This document shows, one piece after another, positions 1 to 4,895 of a stretch of DNA of 5,308 nt (within the stretch, counting starts at the first letter, position 1; the number at the start of each line of letters is the position of its first letter). Position numbers and translations under genes: made by a program. The notes beneath the pieces are model-generated. The model made no database searches, was not told where the DNA came from, and worked only from the letters and a program-made list of their open reading frames with translations. The stretch covers positions 1 through 5,308 of the forward strand of contig JAATFK010000253.1 in NCBI GenBank assembly GCA_015655225.1, given 5' to 3'. The stretch comes from Solirubrobacterales bacterium. GTDB lineage: Bacteria > Actinomycetota > Thermoleophilia > Solirubrobacterales > Solirubrobacteraceae.

Positions 1-639
1 AGTTTGGGGGGGGCGGACCGGGCCGGGAAGGTGGGAGGCGGGCAGGGGCGGCTCGGGATCGGCGCGCTCCCCCGCGCGGTCGACGCGAGGGACCCGGAGG
101 GCGCGCGCCACTCCGGGCGCGTCGCCGAGCTGTCGGTCCGGCTCGCCCGCGCGGCCGGCTGGCCGGCGCGCCGCCTGTCGCTGCTGCGCGAGGCGGCGCT
201 CGTGCACGACGTCGGCAAGGTCGGGCTCGCGGAGGAGCTGCTGACGGTGCGCGAGCCGACCGCCGCCCAGGCGCGCGCGCTCGAGCAGCACGCGCGGCTC
301 GGGGCGGAGATCGCGGCCGACGTGCTGACCCGCGAGCAGGTCGGCTGGATTCGCCACCACCACGAGCGGCCCGACGGGCGCGGCTACCCCGACGGGCTGC
401 GCGGCGACGCGATCCCGCCCGGCGCCCGCCTGCTGACGGTCGCGGACGCGTGGGACGCGATGACGGGCACGAGCGGGCGGCGTCCCGCGATGAGTGCCGA
501 GGAGGCGCTTGCGGAGTGCCGTCGCGGGGCTGGGACGCAGTTCTCAGCCGACGCCGTCGCGGCGCTCGAACGGGTGCTGCTGAGCGGCGATCTGGCGGCC
601 TCCTGGACGGCCGCTCCGGCGATCTCGCTGGGCGCCTGA
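1..639 (+). CDS. HD-GYP domain protein, probable cyclic di-GMP phosphodiesterase (5' end cut by window edge)
   Basis: The frame is open from the first base, so the true start probably lies upstream; a TTG at 4-6 is available but has no visible ribosome binding site. Numbering from that TTG, the HD-GYP hallmarks appear in order: RHSGRV with His36, the HD pair His68-Asp69 in VHDVGK, His96 in QHARLG, the HHER block at 118-122 followed by DGRGYP (GYP at 127-129), ADAWDAMT with Asp148, and the GTQF block near the C-terminus. Each metal ligand expected for this family is present. HD-GYP enzymes hydrolyse cyclic di-GMP to pGpG or GMP. They usually carry an N-terminal sensory or receiver domain, which would lie outside the window. 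The first ~20 visible residues are Gly/Arg-rich and may be linker. The 'RPYRP' segment usual after DAMT is altered to GRRPAM. The domain call is firm; activity and partner domains are inferred. Confidence 0.88.
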   Translation, partial: SLGGADRAGKVGGGQGRLGIGALPRAVDARDPEGARHSGRVAELSVRLARAAGWPARRLSLLREAALVHDVGKVGLAEELLTVREPTAAQARALEQHARLGAEIAADVLTREQVGWIRHHHERPDGRGYPDGLRGDAIPPGARLLTVADAWDAMTGTSGRRPAMSAEEALAECRRGAGTQFSADAVAALERVLLSGDLAASWTAAPAISLGA

Positions 640-660
640 GCGGTCGCTCGCGGGAGCTGG

Positions 661-690
661 CCCGTGACAATTTCGTGACCGCTGTCAAGG
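661..690 (+). promoter_or_regulatory. Candidate operator: 11-bp-period CGTGAC repeats plus TGTCA
   Basis: CGTGAC occurs at 663-668 and again at 674-679, exactly one helical turn (11 bp) apart. TGTCAAG follows at 683-689 and is an inverted match to TGACA at 665-669. Tandem half-sites with 11-bp spacing are the usual binding pattern of OmpR/PhoB/PhoP-type winged-helix regulators. The block lies just upstream of the possible cold-shock promoter, where an activator could sit. A related arrangement lies upstream of the response regulator gene in this window. No binding can be shown from sequence alone. Confidence 0.3.
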
Positions 691-712
691 GCTGGTCGTG
701 GCACGCATCACC

Positions 713-721
713 TGGTACTTT
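713..721 (+). promoter_or_regulatory. Possible extended -10 promoter for the cold-shock gene
   Basis: TGG followed by TACTTT fits the extended -10 pattern (TGN plus TANNNT). No good -35 element lies at the expected distance. Transcription would begin near 728, giving a leader of about 110 nt before the cold-shock start codon; long leaders are common for cold-shock genes. The match is weak and other starts in 690-800 are possible. Confidence 0.28.
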
Positions 722-793
722 CTGCGCCGTACGGCCGGCTATCGGGGCCGGTGCAAAGCAGTGTGACGCTCGCGGGTCGTTGCTGGACCAGCA

Positions 794-830
794 TCCTCCG
801 CGCATGCAGCACGCCAGCAGCAGTGGAGGA
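794..830 (+). promoter_or_regulatory. Cold-shock gene ribosome binding site with upstream complementary strand
   Basis: GGAGGA at 825-830 is a near-ideal Shine-Dalgarno sequence, 6 nt before the GTG start at 837. TCCTCCGC at 794-801 can pair with GTGGAGGA at 823-830 over 8 bp, including one G-U pair, across a 21-nt loop. This would bury the ribosome binding site. The palindromic TGCTGG-A-CCAGCA (781-793) just upstream, and a second CCAGCA at 814-819, could form competing helices. Leader structure gating translation is well known for cspA-type mRNAs, but this fold is read by eye only. Confidence 0.4.
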
Positions 831-836
831 ACGATC

Positions 837-1040
837 GTGCCGACGGGAACCGTGAAGTGGTTCAGCGACGAGAAGGGCTTCGGCTTCATCACGCCTGACG
901 AAGGCAGCCGCGACCTCTTCGTCCATCACACCGGCATCAACAGCGACGGCTACCGCTCGCTTCCCGAGGGGGCCAAGGTCTCCTACGAGGAGGAGCAGGG
1001 CGACAAGGGTCCGAAGGCGGTCAACGTCTCGGCGATCTGA
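837..1040 (+). CDS. csp: Cold-shock domain protein (CspA family)
   Basis: The 67-residue product is a single cold-shock domain, the usual length for free-standing bacterial Csp proteins. It opens [17 protein letters not shown], the start of the family signature. RNP-1 is KGFGFI at 13-18 and RNP-2 is LFVHH at 27-31; together they carry the aromatic residues that stack on single-stranded RNA or DNA. Such proteins act in the cytoplasm as nucleic-acid chaperones that melt RNA structure, and some act as transcription antiterminators. The GTG start at 837 is chosen because GGAGGA sits 6 nt upstream and the length fits the family. An in-frame ATG at 804 would add 11 residues, lacks a Shine-Dalgarno sequence, and would place the real one inside the coding region. 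The gene is monocistronic and converges on the two-component operon. Whether it is cold-induced or constitutive cannot be told from sequence. Confidence 0.97.
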   Translation: MPTGTVKWFSDEKGFGFITPDEGSRDLFVHHTGINSDGYRSLPEGAKVSYEEEQGDKGPKAVNVSAI

Positions 1041-1066
1041 CCCCTTCGTCCCCGCGCGGGACGGAG

Positions 1067-1104
1067 CACGCTGAAGGCCTCCTCGGGGAGGCCTTCCGTG
1101 TTTA
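1067..1104 (+). terminator. Hairpin terminator after csp, possibly bidirectional
   Basis: GAAGGCCTCC (1073-1082) and GGAGGCCTTC (1087-1096) form a perfect 10-bp stem around the tight loop TCGG. CACG (1067-1070) and CGTG (1097-1100) extend it past a 2-nt bulge. A short TTTAAA follows on the plus strand; the same TTTAAA would precede the hairpin for minus-strand transcripts. A smaller hairpin, CGTCCC/GGGACG (1047-1063), directly follows the csp stop codon. The stem sits between two converging genes, so it may stop both transcripts. The weak T tract is typical of high-GC actinobacteria. Confidence 0.7.
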
Positions 1105-1170
1105 AAGCCCTGCGGTACCCCCCGACCGGCCGAAGCTCGCGGCGCCGTTCGGCGCGTCGCGCAGCACCCG

Positions 1171-2667
1171 TCAGGAGGCGGCGGCGCGGCGCGGCTTCGG
1201 TCGCGGCGCGCTCGCGCTGGGGCGGAAGCCGGGCAGCTCGAAGGCGACGCGGGCGCCGCCCTCTGGCGAGGCGCCGGCGGAGATCGTGCCGCCGTGCGCG
1301 GCGACGATCGCGCGGGCGATCGCGAGCCCCAGGCCGGCGCCCCCCTGTCCGCGCGCGCGAGCGGTGTCGGTGCGGTGGAAGCGGTCGAAGACGCGGTCGC
1401 GCTGGGCCGCCGGGATGCCCGGCCCGTCGTCCTCGAGCGCGATCTCGACGCGCCCGTCGCGCGCCGCGACGGCGATCCGCACGAGCCCGCCGGGGCCGGT
1501 GTGCTCGACCGCGTTGCGGGCCAGGTTGCGGACGACCTGCGCGATCCGGTCCTCGTCGGCGACGAGCGTCCCGGCCGGCACCTCGCCGAGCTCGAAGGCG
1601 CGGTCGGCCGTCAGCGTGAGCGCGTCGAACAGCTCCGTCACGAACGTCTGCAGGTCGAGCGCGGCCGGCCGCACCAGCTCGCCCTCGTCGGCGCGCGCGA
1701 GCAGCAGCAGGTCCTCCACCAGCCGCTCCATCCGCAGCACCTCAGTGCGCACGACGTCGTTCACGTGCCCGACGTCCTCGCGCGTGACGGCCGGCTGGCG
1801 CGCCAGCACCTCCAGCTGGCCACGGATCACCGTCAGCGGCGTGCGCAGCTCGTGCGAGGCGTCGGCGACGAAGCCGCGCTGGCGCGCGAACGCGTCCTCC
1901 AGCCGGTCGAGCATGCGGTCGAAGGCGTCGGCGAGCACGCGCACCTCGTCATGCGGCGCGGTCGACGCGATCCGCTGGGAGAGGTCGCCGGCCGTCACGC
2001 GCGCGGCCGTGCCCGCCATCCGCCGCAGCGGCCGCGAGATGCGGCTCGCGAGCACGAAGCCGAGCGCGATCGCGGCCAGCAGCGTGAGCGTGCCGGCGAT
2101 CGCGAACGTCCGCGCGACGCCGCTCTGCGCGCGCGCGACCGACGCCGCCGACTCGCCGATCGCGATCGTCGCGACGGTGCGGTTGTCGCGCACGACGGGG
2201 ACGACCACGAGCCGCAGCGGCTCCTCGCCGAACGTCAGCGTCGAGAAGCCCGGCTTGGCGGTCCGCAGCGCCTGCGACTCATCGCTCTCGCGCGGCGGCC
2301 CGGCGACGAGCCGGTCGGCGGGCGTCGTGCCGCTCGCCGGACCGGCCAGCCCCGGCTGGTTCGTGACGATCCCGCCCCCGACGATCCGCACGACGTAGAG
2401 CCGCGCGGTCGCGCCGAACGAGGTCTGCTGGTCGAGGTAGCTCTGCGCCGCGTGGGTGAGCGCCGCCGGCGTCGTCGGATAGAACGGGATTCTGCTGACG
2501 AACGCGGCGGAGTCCTGGCGCAGGTCGCCGTCGATCTGGTTGCGGACCTGCGTCCCCGTGCCGCGATAGGTCGCGGCGAAGGCGGTCCCGAGGGCGGCGA
2601 CGAGGATCACCGCGGTCGAGAGCGCGAGGCGGGCTCGGAGCCCGCGCCACCAGGGGCCCTCAGGCAC
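1171..2667 (-). CDS. Membrane sensor histidine kinase (HAMP, HisKA, HATPase_c)
   Basis: A 498-residue two-component sensor kinase. From the GTG at 2667 it has a short cytoplasmic start, a first membrane helix (~14-34), an extracytoplasmic sensor region (~35-186) with no recognised domain, and a second helix (~187-207). HAMP follows (~208-261, SRISRPLRRM and a GDL..RI motif), then the HisKA H-box FVADASHELRTPLT with phospho-acceptor His272. ATPase motifs are the N-box NLARNAVEHT (Asn385), G1 DDGPGIP (Asp414), F-box DRVFDRFHR and G2 GAGLGL (443-448). All key residues are present, so it should be an active kinase. It ends in a basic, Pro/Ala-rich tail. The frame stays open further upstream inside the regulator gene, but the GTG 23 nt after that gene's stop gives the normal short N-terminus; its ribosome binding site is weak (AGGGCG). 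It is cotranscribed with the regulator gene ahead of it. The signal sensed is unknown; envelope stress is a guess. Confidence 0.95.
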   Translation of the reverse strand: MPEGPWWRGLRARLALSTAVILVAALGTAFAATYRGTGTQVRNQIDGDLRQDSAAFVSRIPFYPTTPAALTHAAQSYLDQQTSFGATARLYVVRIVGGGIVTNQPGLAGPASGTTPADRLVAGPPRESDESQALRTAKPGFSTLTFGEEPLRLVVVPVVRDNRTVATIAIGESAASVARAQSGVARTFAIAGTLTLLAAIALGFVLASRISRPLRRMAGTAARVTAGDLSQRIASTAPHDEVRVLADAFDRMLDRLEDAFARQRGFVADASHELRTPLTVIRGQLEVLARQPAVTREDVGHVNDVVRTEVLRMERLVEDLLLLARADEGELVRPAALDLQTFVTELFDALTLTADRAFELGEVPAGTLVADEDRIAQVVRNLARNAVEHTGPGGLVRIAVAARDGRVEIALEDDGPGIPAAQRDRVFDRFHRTDTARARGQGGAGLGLAIARAIVAAHGGTISAGASPEGGARVAFELPGFRPSASAPRPKPRRAAAS

Positions 2668-2690
2668 CGTCCAACGCCCTGGCCGGAGGC

Positions 2691-3365
2691 TCAGGCACGG
2701 GTCGTGAGGCGGTAGCCGACGGAGCGCAGCGTGTCGATCGGCGCCGGCCGGCCGGGCAGCTCGAGCTTGCGGCGCAGGTAGCGGATGTAGACCTCGACCA
2801 CGTTCGTGCCGGGATCGAAGTCGTAGCCCCACACAGCGCTCAGGATCTGCTGGCGCGAGAGCGCCTGGTCGGGATGGCGCAGGAAGTAGGCGAGCAGGTC
2901 GAACTCGCGCGCGGAGAGCCGCAGCTCGATCCCGTCGCGCTCGACCTTGCGGCTCAACAGGTCGAGCTCGATCCCGGCCGCCGCGAGCGTCGTCGCGTCG
3001 CGCTGGCGCGGGGTCCGCAGGTGCGCGCGCACGCGGGCGGCCAGCTCGTCGAACGAGAAGGGCTTCGTGACGTAGTCGGTCGCGCCGCCGTCGAGTCCCG
3101 CGACGCGGTCGTCGACCGAGGCGCGCGCGCTCAGCATCACGACCGGCAGCTCCGGCTTGACGGCGCGGATCGCGGCGAGCACCGAGAGCCCGTCCTTGCC
3201 CGGGAGCATCACGTCGAGGACGACGAGGTCGACCTCGTCCTCGAGTGCGTGTCGCTCGCCTTCGAGCCCGTCAGCAGCGCAGGTGACGGCATGGCCCTCG
3301 GCCTGCAGGCCGCGTTGCACGAAGTCGGCGATCGCGGTCTCGTCCTCGATCACCAGGATGCGCAT
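2691..3365 (-). CDS. OmpR/PhoB-family response regulator
   Basis: The 224-residue product starts MRILVIEDE, a typical receiver N-terminus. The receiver domain (1-~118) has the acidic pocket Glu7-Asp8, phospho-acceptor Asp51 in VLDVMLPG, switch residue Ser79 in MLSAR and Lys101 in TKPF. The C-terminal winged helix (~128-222) includes LSAREFDLL, the recognition region around NVVEVYIRYLRRKL, and the closing TLRSVGYRL. These mark an OmpR-class DNA-binding regulator, activated by phosphotransfer from the kinase encoded next in the operon. The ATG at 3365 is chosen because the receiver begins there; the frame runs upstream to 3446, but that stretch has no receiver similarity and overlaps control DNA. 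No Shine-Dalgarno sequence is visible, while a -10-like TACGAT ends 6 nt before the ATG, suggesting a leaderless mRNA. The family also resembles MprA/TcrA-type actinobacterial regulators, but no ortholog name can be assigned. Confidence 0.97.
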   Translation of the reverse strand: MRILVIEDETAIADFVQRGLQAEGHAVTCAADGLEGERHALEDEVDLVVLDVMLPGKDGLSVLAAIRAVKPELPVVMLSARASVDDRVAGLDGGATDYVTKPFSFDELAARVRAHLRTPRQRDATTLAAAGIELDLLSRKVERDGIELRLSAREFDLLAYFLRHPDQALSRQQILSAVWGYDFDPGTNVVEVYIRYLRRKLELPGRPAPIDTLRSVGYRLTTRA

Positions 3366-3377
3366 CGCCACATCGTA
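3365..3377 (-). promoter_or_regulatory. Candidate -10 element giving a leaderless regulator mRNA
   Basis: On the minus strand TACGAT (3377-3372) matches the actinobacterial TANNNT -10 core and ends 6 nt before the ATG at 3365. Transcription would begin at or next to the A of the start codon. This agrees with the absence of a ribosome binding site. No convincing -35 is visible, which could mean activator dependence. Confidence 0.35.
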
Positions 3378-3410
3378 GGTGAGCGGAGGATGAGAGCCCG
3401 CGACGGTGCC

Positions 3411-3441
3411 CGTTGACGCGCCGTCACAAACCCCGTTCACG
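3411..3441 (-). promoter_or_regulatory. Candidate operator in the divergent region, similar to the repeat upstream of csp
   Basis: Read toward the regulator gene, the block contains CGTGAAC (3441-3435), then GTGACG (3427-3422), then GTCAAC (3417-3412), spaced 11-12 bp apart. The order and orientation match the block before csp (CGTGAC, CGTGAC, TGTCAAG). It sits about 45-75 bp upstream of the predicted regulator start and also upstream of the promoter of the divergent hydrolase. Autoregulation by an OmpR-type regulator would be ordinary, but the site is inferred by eye. Confidence 0.32.
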
Positions 3442-3459
3442 ACCATTTCGACGAATCGC

Positions 3460-3489
3460 TCGACATTCGGCCGGGGGGACCGCTATTCT
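3460..3489 (+). promoter_or_regulatory. Candidate housekeeping sigma promoter for the riboswitch-hydrolase mRNA
   Basis: TCGACA at 3460-3465 matches the -35 consensus in 5 of 6 positions and TATTCT at 3484-3489 matches the -10 in 4 of 6, with an 18-bp spacer. Transcription would start near 3496, just ahead of the first riboswitch helix. This is the placement expected if the aptamer is the 5' end of the transcript. Confidence 0.48.
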
Positions 3490-3502
3490 GCCCGGCGTCG
3501 TA

Positions 3503-3656
3503 CAAGACCCAGCCGAATCCGCCGGCACCATGTCGGCGGAGCGGGGGAACCAGTGAGTTCTCACAGAGGACTCTGGGGCGAATCGTCGTAGTCCGCGACG
3601 TAGCGCTGCTCTTTCAGCGCGAGCCCGGCAGCTAACCCCGTAGGCGTTTGAAAGAG
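3503..3656 (+). promoter_or_regulatory. Cyclic di-AMP riboswitch (ydaO/yuaA leader)
   Basis: Conserved blocks of the ydaO/yuaA aptamer occur in order: GCCGAATCC (3512-3520), GCGGGGGAACCA (3541-3552), GGGGCGAATC (3575-3584) and CCCGGCAGCTAACCCCGTAG (3624-3643). Helices seen by eye are GCC/GGC closing 3512-3514 with 3643-3645; TCCGCCG/CGGCGGA (3518-3524 with 3534-3540); GAGTTCTC/GAGGACTC (3555-3562 with 3566-3573) extended by CCA/TGG; CGTCG/CGACG (3584-3588 with 3596-3600); and GCGCTG/CAGCGC (3603-3608 with 3615-3620). The loop CTCTTT (3609-3614) pairs exactly with AAAGAG (3651-3656), reproducing the family's loop-to-tail pseudoknot. In this family c-di-AMP binding normally lowers expression, and actinobacterial members commonly precede wall hydrolase genes, as here. 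No intrinsic terminator follows; the pseudoknot strand directly abuts the ribosome binding site, which favours translational control. Confidence 0.94.
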
Positions 3657-3672
3657 AAGGGGTTGCACCTTG
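3657..3672 (+). promoter_or_regulatory. Ribosome binding site deciding the TTG start of the hydrolase
   Basis: AAGGGG at 3657-3662 lies 7 nt before the TTG at 3670 and immediately after the riboswitch pseudoknot strand. It fixes the unusual TTG as the start. Its GGGG could also pair with the CCCC at 3636-3639 in the aptamer core, which would be one way to hide it. Confidence 0.6.
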
Positions 3673-4773
3673 TCGTTCTTCACCGCGTCGGCCAGAAAGC
3701 GATCGTTCGCGATTCCCATCGCGATGTTCGCGGCCGCGCTCGCGCCCTCCGCCGCGCTCGCCTCCAGCGAGCACCTCGGCGATCGCACGCTGAAGCAGGG
3801 GGATTCCGGGCATGACGTCCGCGTCCTCCAGGGGTTCCTCACCGAGGCTGGGTTCAAGACGCCGGTCGTCGGGGACTTCGGTCCGGTCACGCTCAAGAAC
3901 GTCGAGCGCTTCCAGAAGGCCGAGAAGCTGAAGCCCGCCGACGGCATCGTCGACGCCGCCGTCGTGACGAAGCTGCGCGCCGTCGTCGGCGAGCCGGCCA
4001 GCACGAGCAGCAGCTCGACCGGCGCGAGCACGCCGGCGACCACGCCGGTCAGCGCGACCACGCCGGCGGCCACCACGCCGGCGGTGTACCCCGGTGGCAG
4101 CAAGCACCTCGGCGACCGCCTCCTGAAGAAGGGGCTCAACGGCCACGACGTTCGCGTCCTGCAGGCCTACCTGACGACCGCCGGCTTCCCGACGACGGTC
4201 GACGGCAGCTTCGGCGCCGGCACCGCGAAGGTCGTCAAGGCGTTCGAGAAGGCCAACAGACTTCCGGTCGACGGCGTCGTCAACGCGACCGTCGCCAGCA
4301 CGCTGCGCACGATCGTCGAGGGTGGCGCCGCCACCGTCGGAACGACCCCCTCGCCTGCCGCGCCGGCCGGCGCGGTCGCGACGCTCAACCCCGACGGCAC
4401 CGCCAACGCGCCGGCTGCCGCGCCCGCCGCCGTCAAGGCCGTGATCGCCGCCGGCAACAAGATCGCCAGCACCCCGTACCTGTGGGGCGGCGGCCACGGC
4501 AGCTGGACCGACAGCGGCTACGACTGCTCCGGCTCCGTCTCCTTCGCGCTGCACGGCGGCGGCCTCATCAGCTCCCCGGAGGACTCCGGCACGCTCGAGT
4601 CCTACGGCCAGGCGGGCAAGGGCACGTGGATCACGATCTGGGCCAACGCCGGCCACACCTACATGGAAGTCGCGGGCCTGCGCTTCGACACCAGCGGCGC
4701 GGATCCGTCCCGCTGGCAGACCGACTCGCGCTCGGGCAGCGGCTACGTCGTCCGGCACCCGACGGGCTACTAG
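3670..4773 (+). CDS. Secreted peptidoglycan hydrolase: two peptidoglycan-binding domains plus NlpC/P60-like peptidase
   Basis: The 367-residue product has a Sec signal peptide: basic ARKR near residue 9, a hydrophobic stretch 13-30, and likely cleavage after ALA at 31. Two PG_binding_1 repeats follow (~35-107 and ~146-217), each with HLGDR..L..G..GHDVRVLQ..L and a DG.FG or GDFG turn. They are joined by a Thr/Pro/Ala linker (110-139). A second Ala/Pro linker leads to a C-terminal NlpC/P60 (C40) type domain (~255-363) with PYLWGGG, YDCSGSVSFAL (nucleophile Cys286) and GHTYMEV (His329). The third catalytic residue is not certain; Asp340 in RFDTSG is a candidate. Such enzymes cut stem-peptide bonds in the cell wall during growth or separation. 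The TTG start fits both the ribosome binding site and the signal peptide. The c-di-AMP riboswitch upstream should repress it when the nucleotide is abundant. The exact bond cleaved is unknown. Confidence 0.95.
   Translation: MSFFTASARKRSFAIPIAMFAAALAPSAALASSEHLGDRTLKQGDSGHDVRVLQGFLTEAGFKTPVVGDFGPVTLKNVERFQKAEKLKPADGIVDAAVVTKLRAVVGEPASTSSSSTGASTPATTPVSATTPAATTPAVYPGGSKHLGDRLLKKGLNGHDVRVLQAYLTTAGFPTTVDGSFGAGTAKVVKAFEKANRLPVDGVVNATVASTLRTIVEGGAATVGTTPSPAAPAGAVATLNPDGTANAPAAAPAAVKAVIAAGNKIASTPYLWGGGHGSWTDSGYDCSGSVSFALHGGGLISSPEDSGTLESYGQAGKGTWITIWANAGHTYMEVAGLRFDTSGADPSRWQTDSRSGSGYVVRHPTGY
4030..4081 (+). repeat. Short repeats encoding the Thr/Pro linker
   Basis: ACGCCGG recurs at 4030, 4042, 4060 and 4075, encoding a Thr-Pro-Ala/Val rich stretch between the two wall-binding domains. 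It is a flexible extracellular linker; irregular spacing (12, 18 and 15 bp, all multiples of three) means its length can vary without breaking the frame. Confidence 0.5.
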
Positions 4774-4790
4774 CCCGCTGGGAGCCTGAA

Positions 4791-4834
4791 CTGGCTGGGT
4801 CCGCGGGTCTCCCGGCTCGCGGACCCTGGGCCAG
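4791..4834 (+). terminator. Stem-loop terminator after the hydrolase gene
   Basis: GGGTCCGCG (4797-4805) and CGCGGACCC (4818-4826) form a perfect 9-bp stem with a 12-nt loop. CTGGC (4791-4795) and GCCAG (4830-4834) extend it past a small internal loop. There is no T tract, which is common for actinobacterial terminators. It separates the hydrolase from the acyl-CoA dehydrogenase gene, supporting independent transcription. Confidence 0.58.
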
Positions 4835-4881
4835 CTCGTAGCGGCCAGCGGGAACCGGCGGGGTGGACGCGGGTGCCTCGG

Positions 4882-4895
4882 TAGCATCCGGCGCA
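4882..4895 (+). promoter_or_regulatory. Candidate -10 element giving a leaderless acyl-CoA dehydrogenase mRNA
   Basis: TAGCAT at 4882-4887 matches TANNNT and ends 7 nt before the ATG at 4895, so transcription should begin at or beside the start codon. No Shine-Dalgarno sequence lies at the right distance. A good -35 is not visible. Confidence 0.38.

Noticed and set aside
450..836. Upstream extension of the csp reading frame to 450, or start at ATG 804
   Set aside because: The extension overlaps the HD-GYP gene and is low complexity. ATG 804 lacks a ribosome binding site, while GTG 837 has GGAGGA at 6 nt and gives the family length.
1294..2715. 473-codon plus-strand open frame opposite the sensor kinase, and shorter ones at 1098-1619 and 1286-2398
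   Set aside because: Low-complexity Arg/Ala/Ser-rich translations without domains, antisense to a kinase with every catalytic box intact.
2668..2832. N-terminal extension of the sensor kinase into the regulator gene
   Set aside because: The extra residues are Arg/Pro/His-rich shadow of the regulator's winged helix; the GTG at 2667 gives a normal kinase N-terminus just before the first membrane helix.
3413..3418. TTGACG as a -35 element on the plus strand
   Set aside because: The position 17 bp downstream is TTCACG, not a -10, and no better candidate lies at 16-19 bp. It fits better as part of the repeat block.
3366..3446. 27-residue N-terminal extension of the response regulator
   Set aside because: Receiver domains begin at MRILVIEDE; the extension has no similarity and would cover the -10 element and operator-like repeats.
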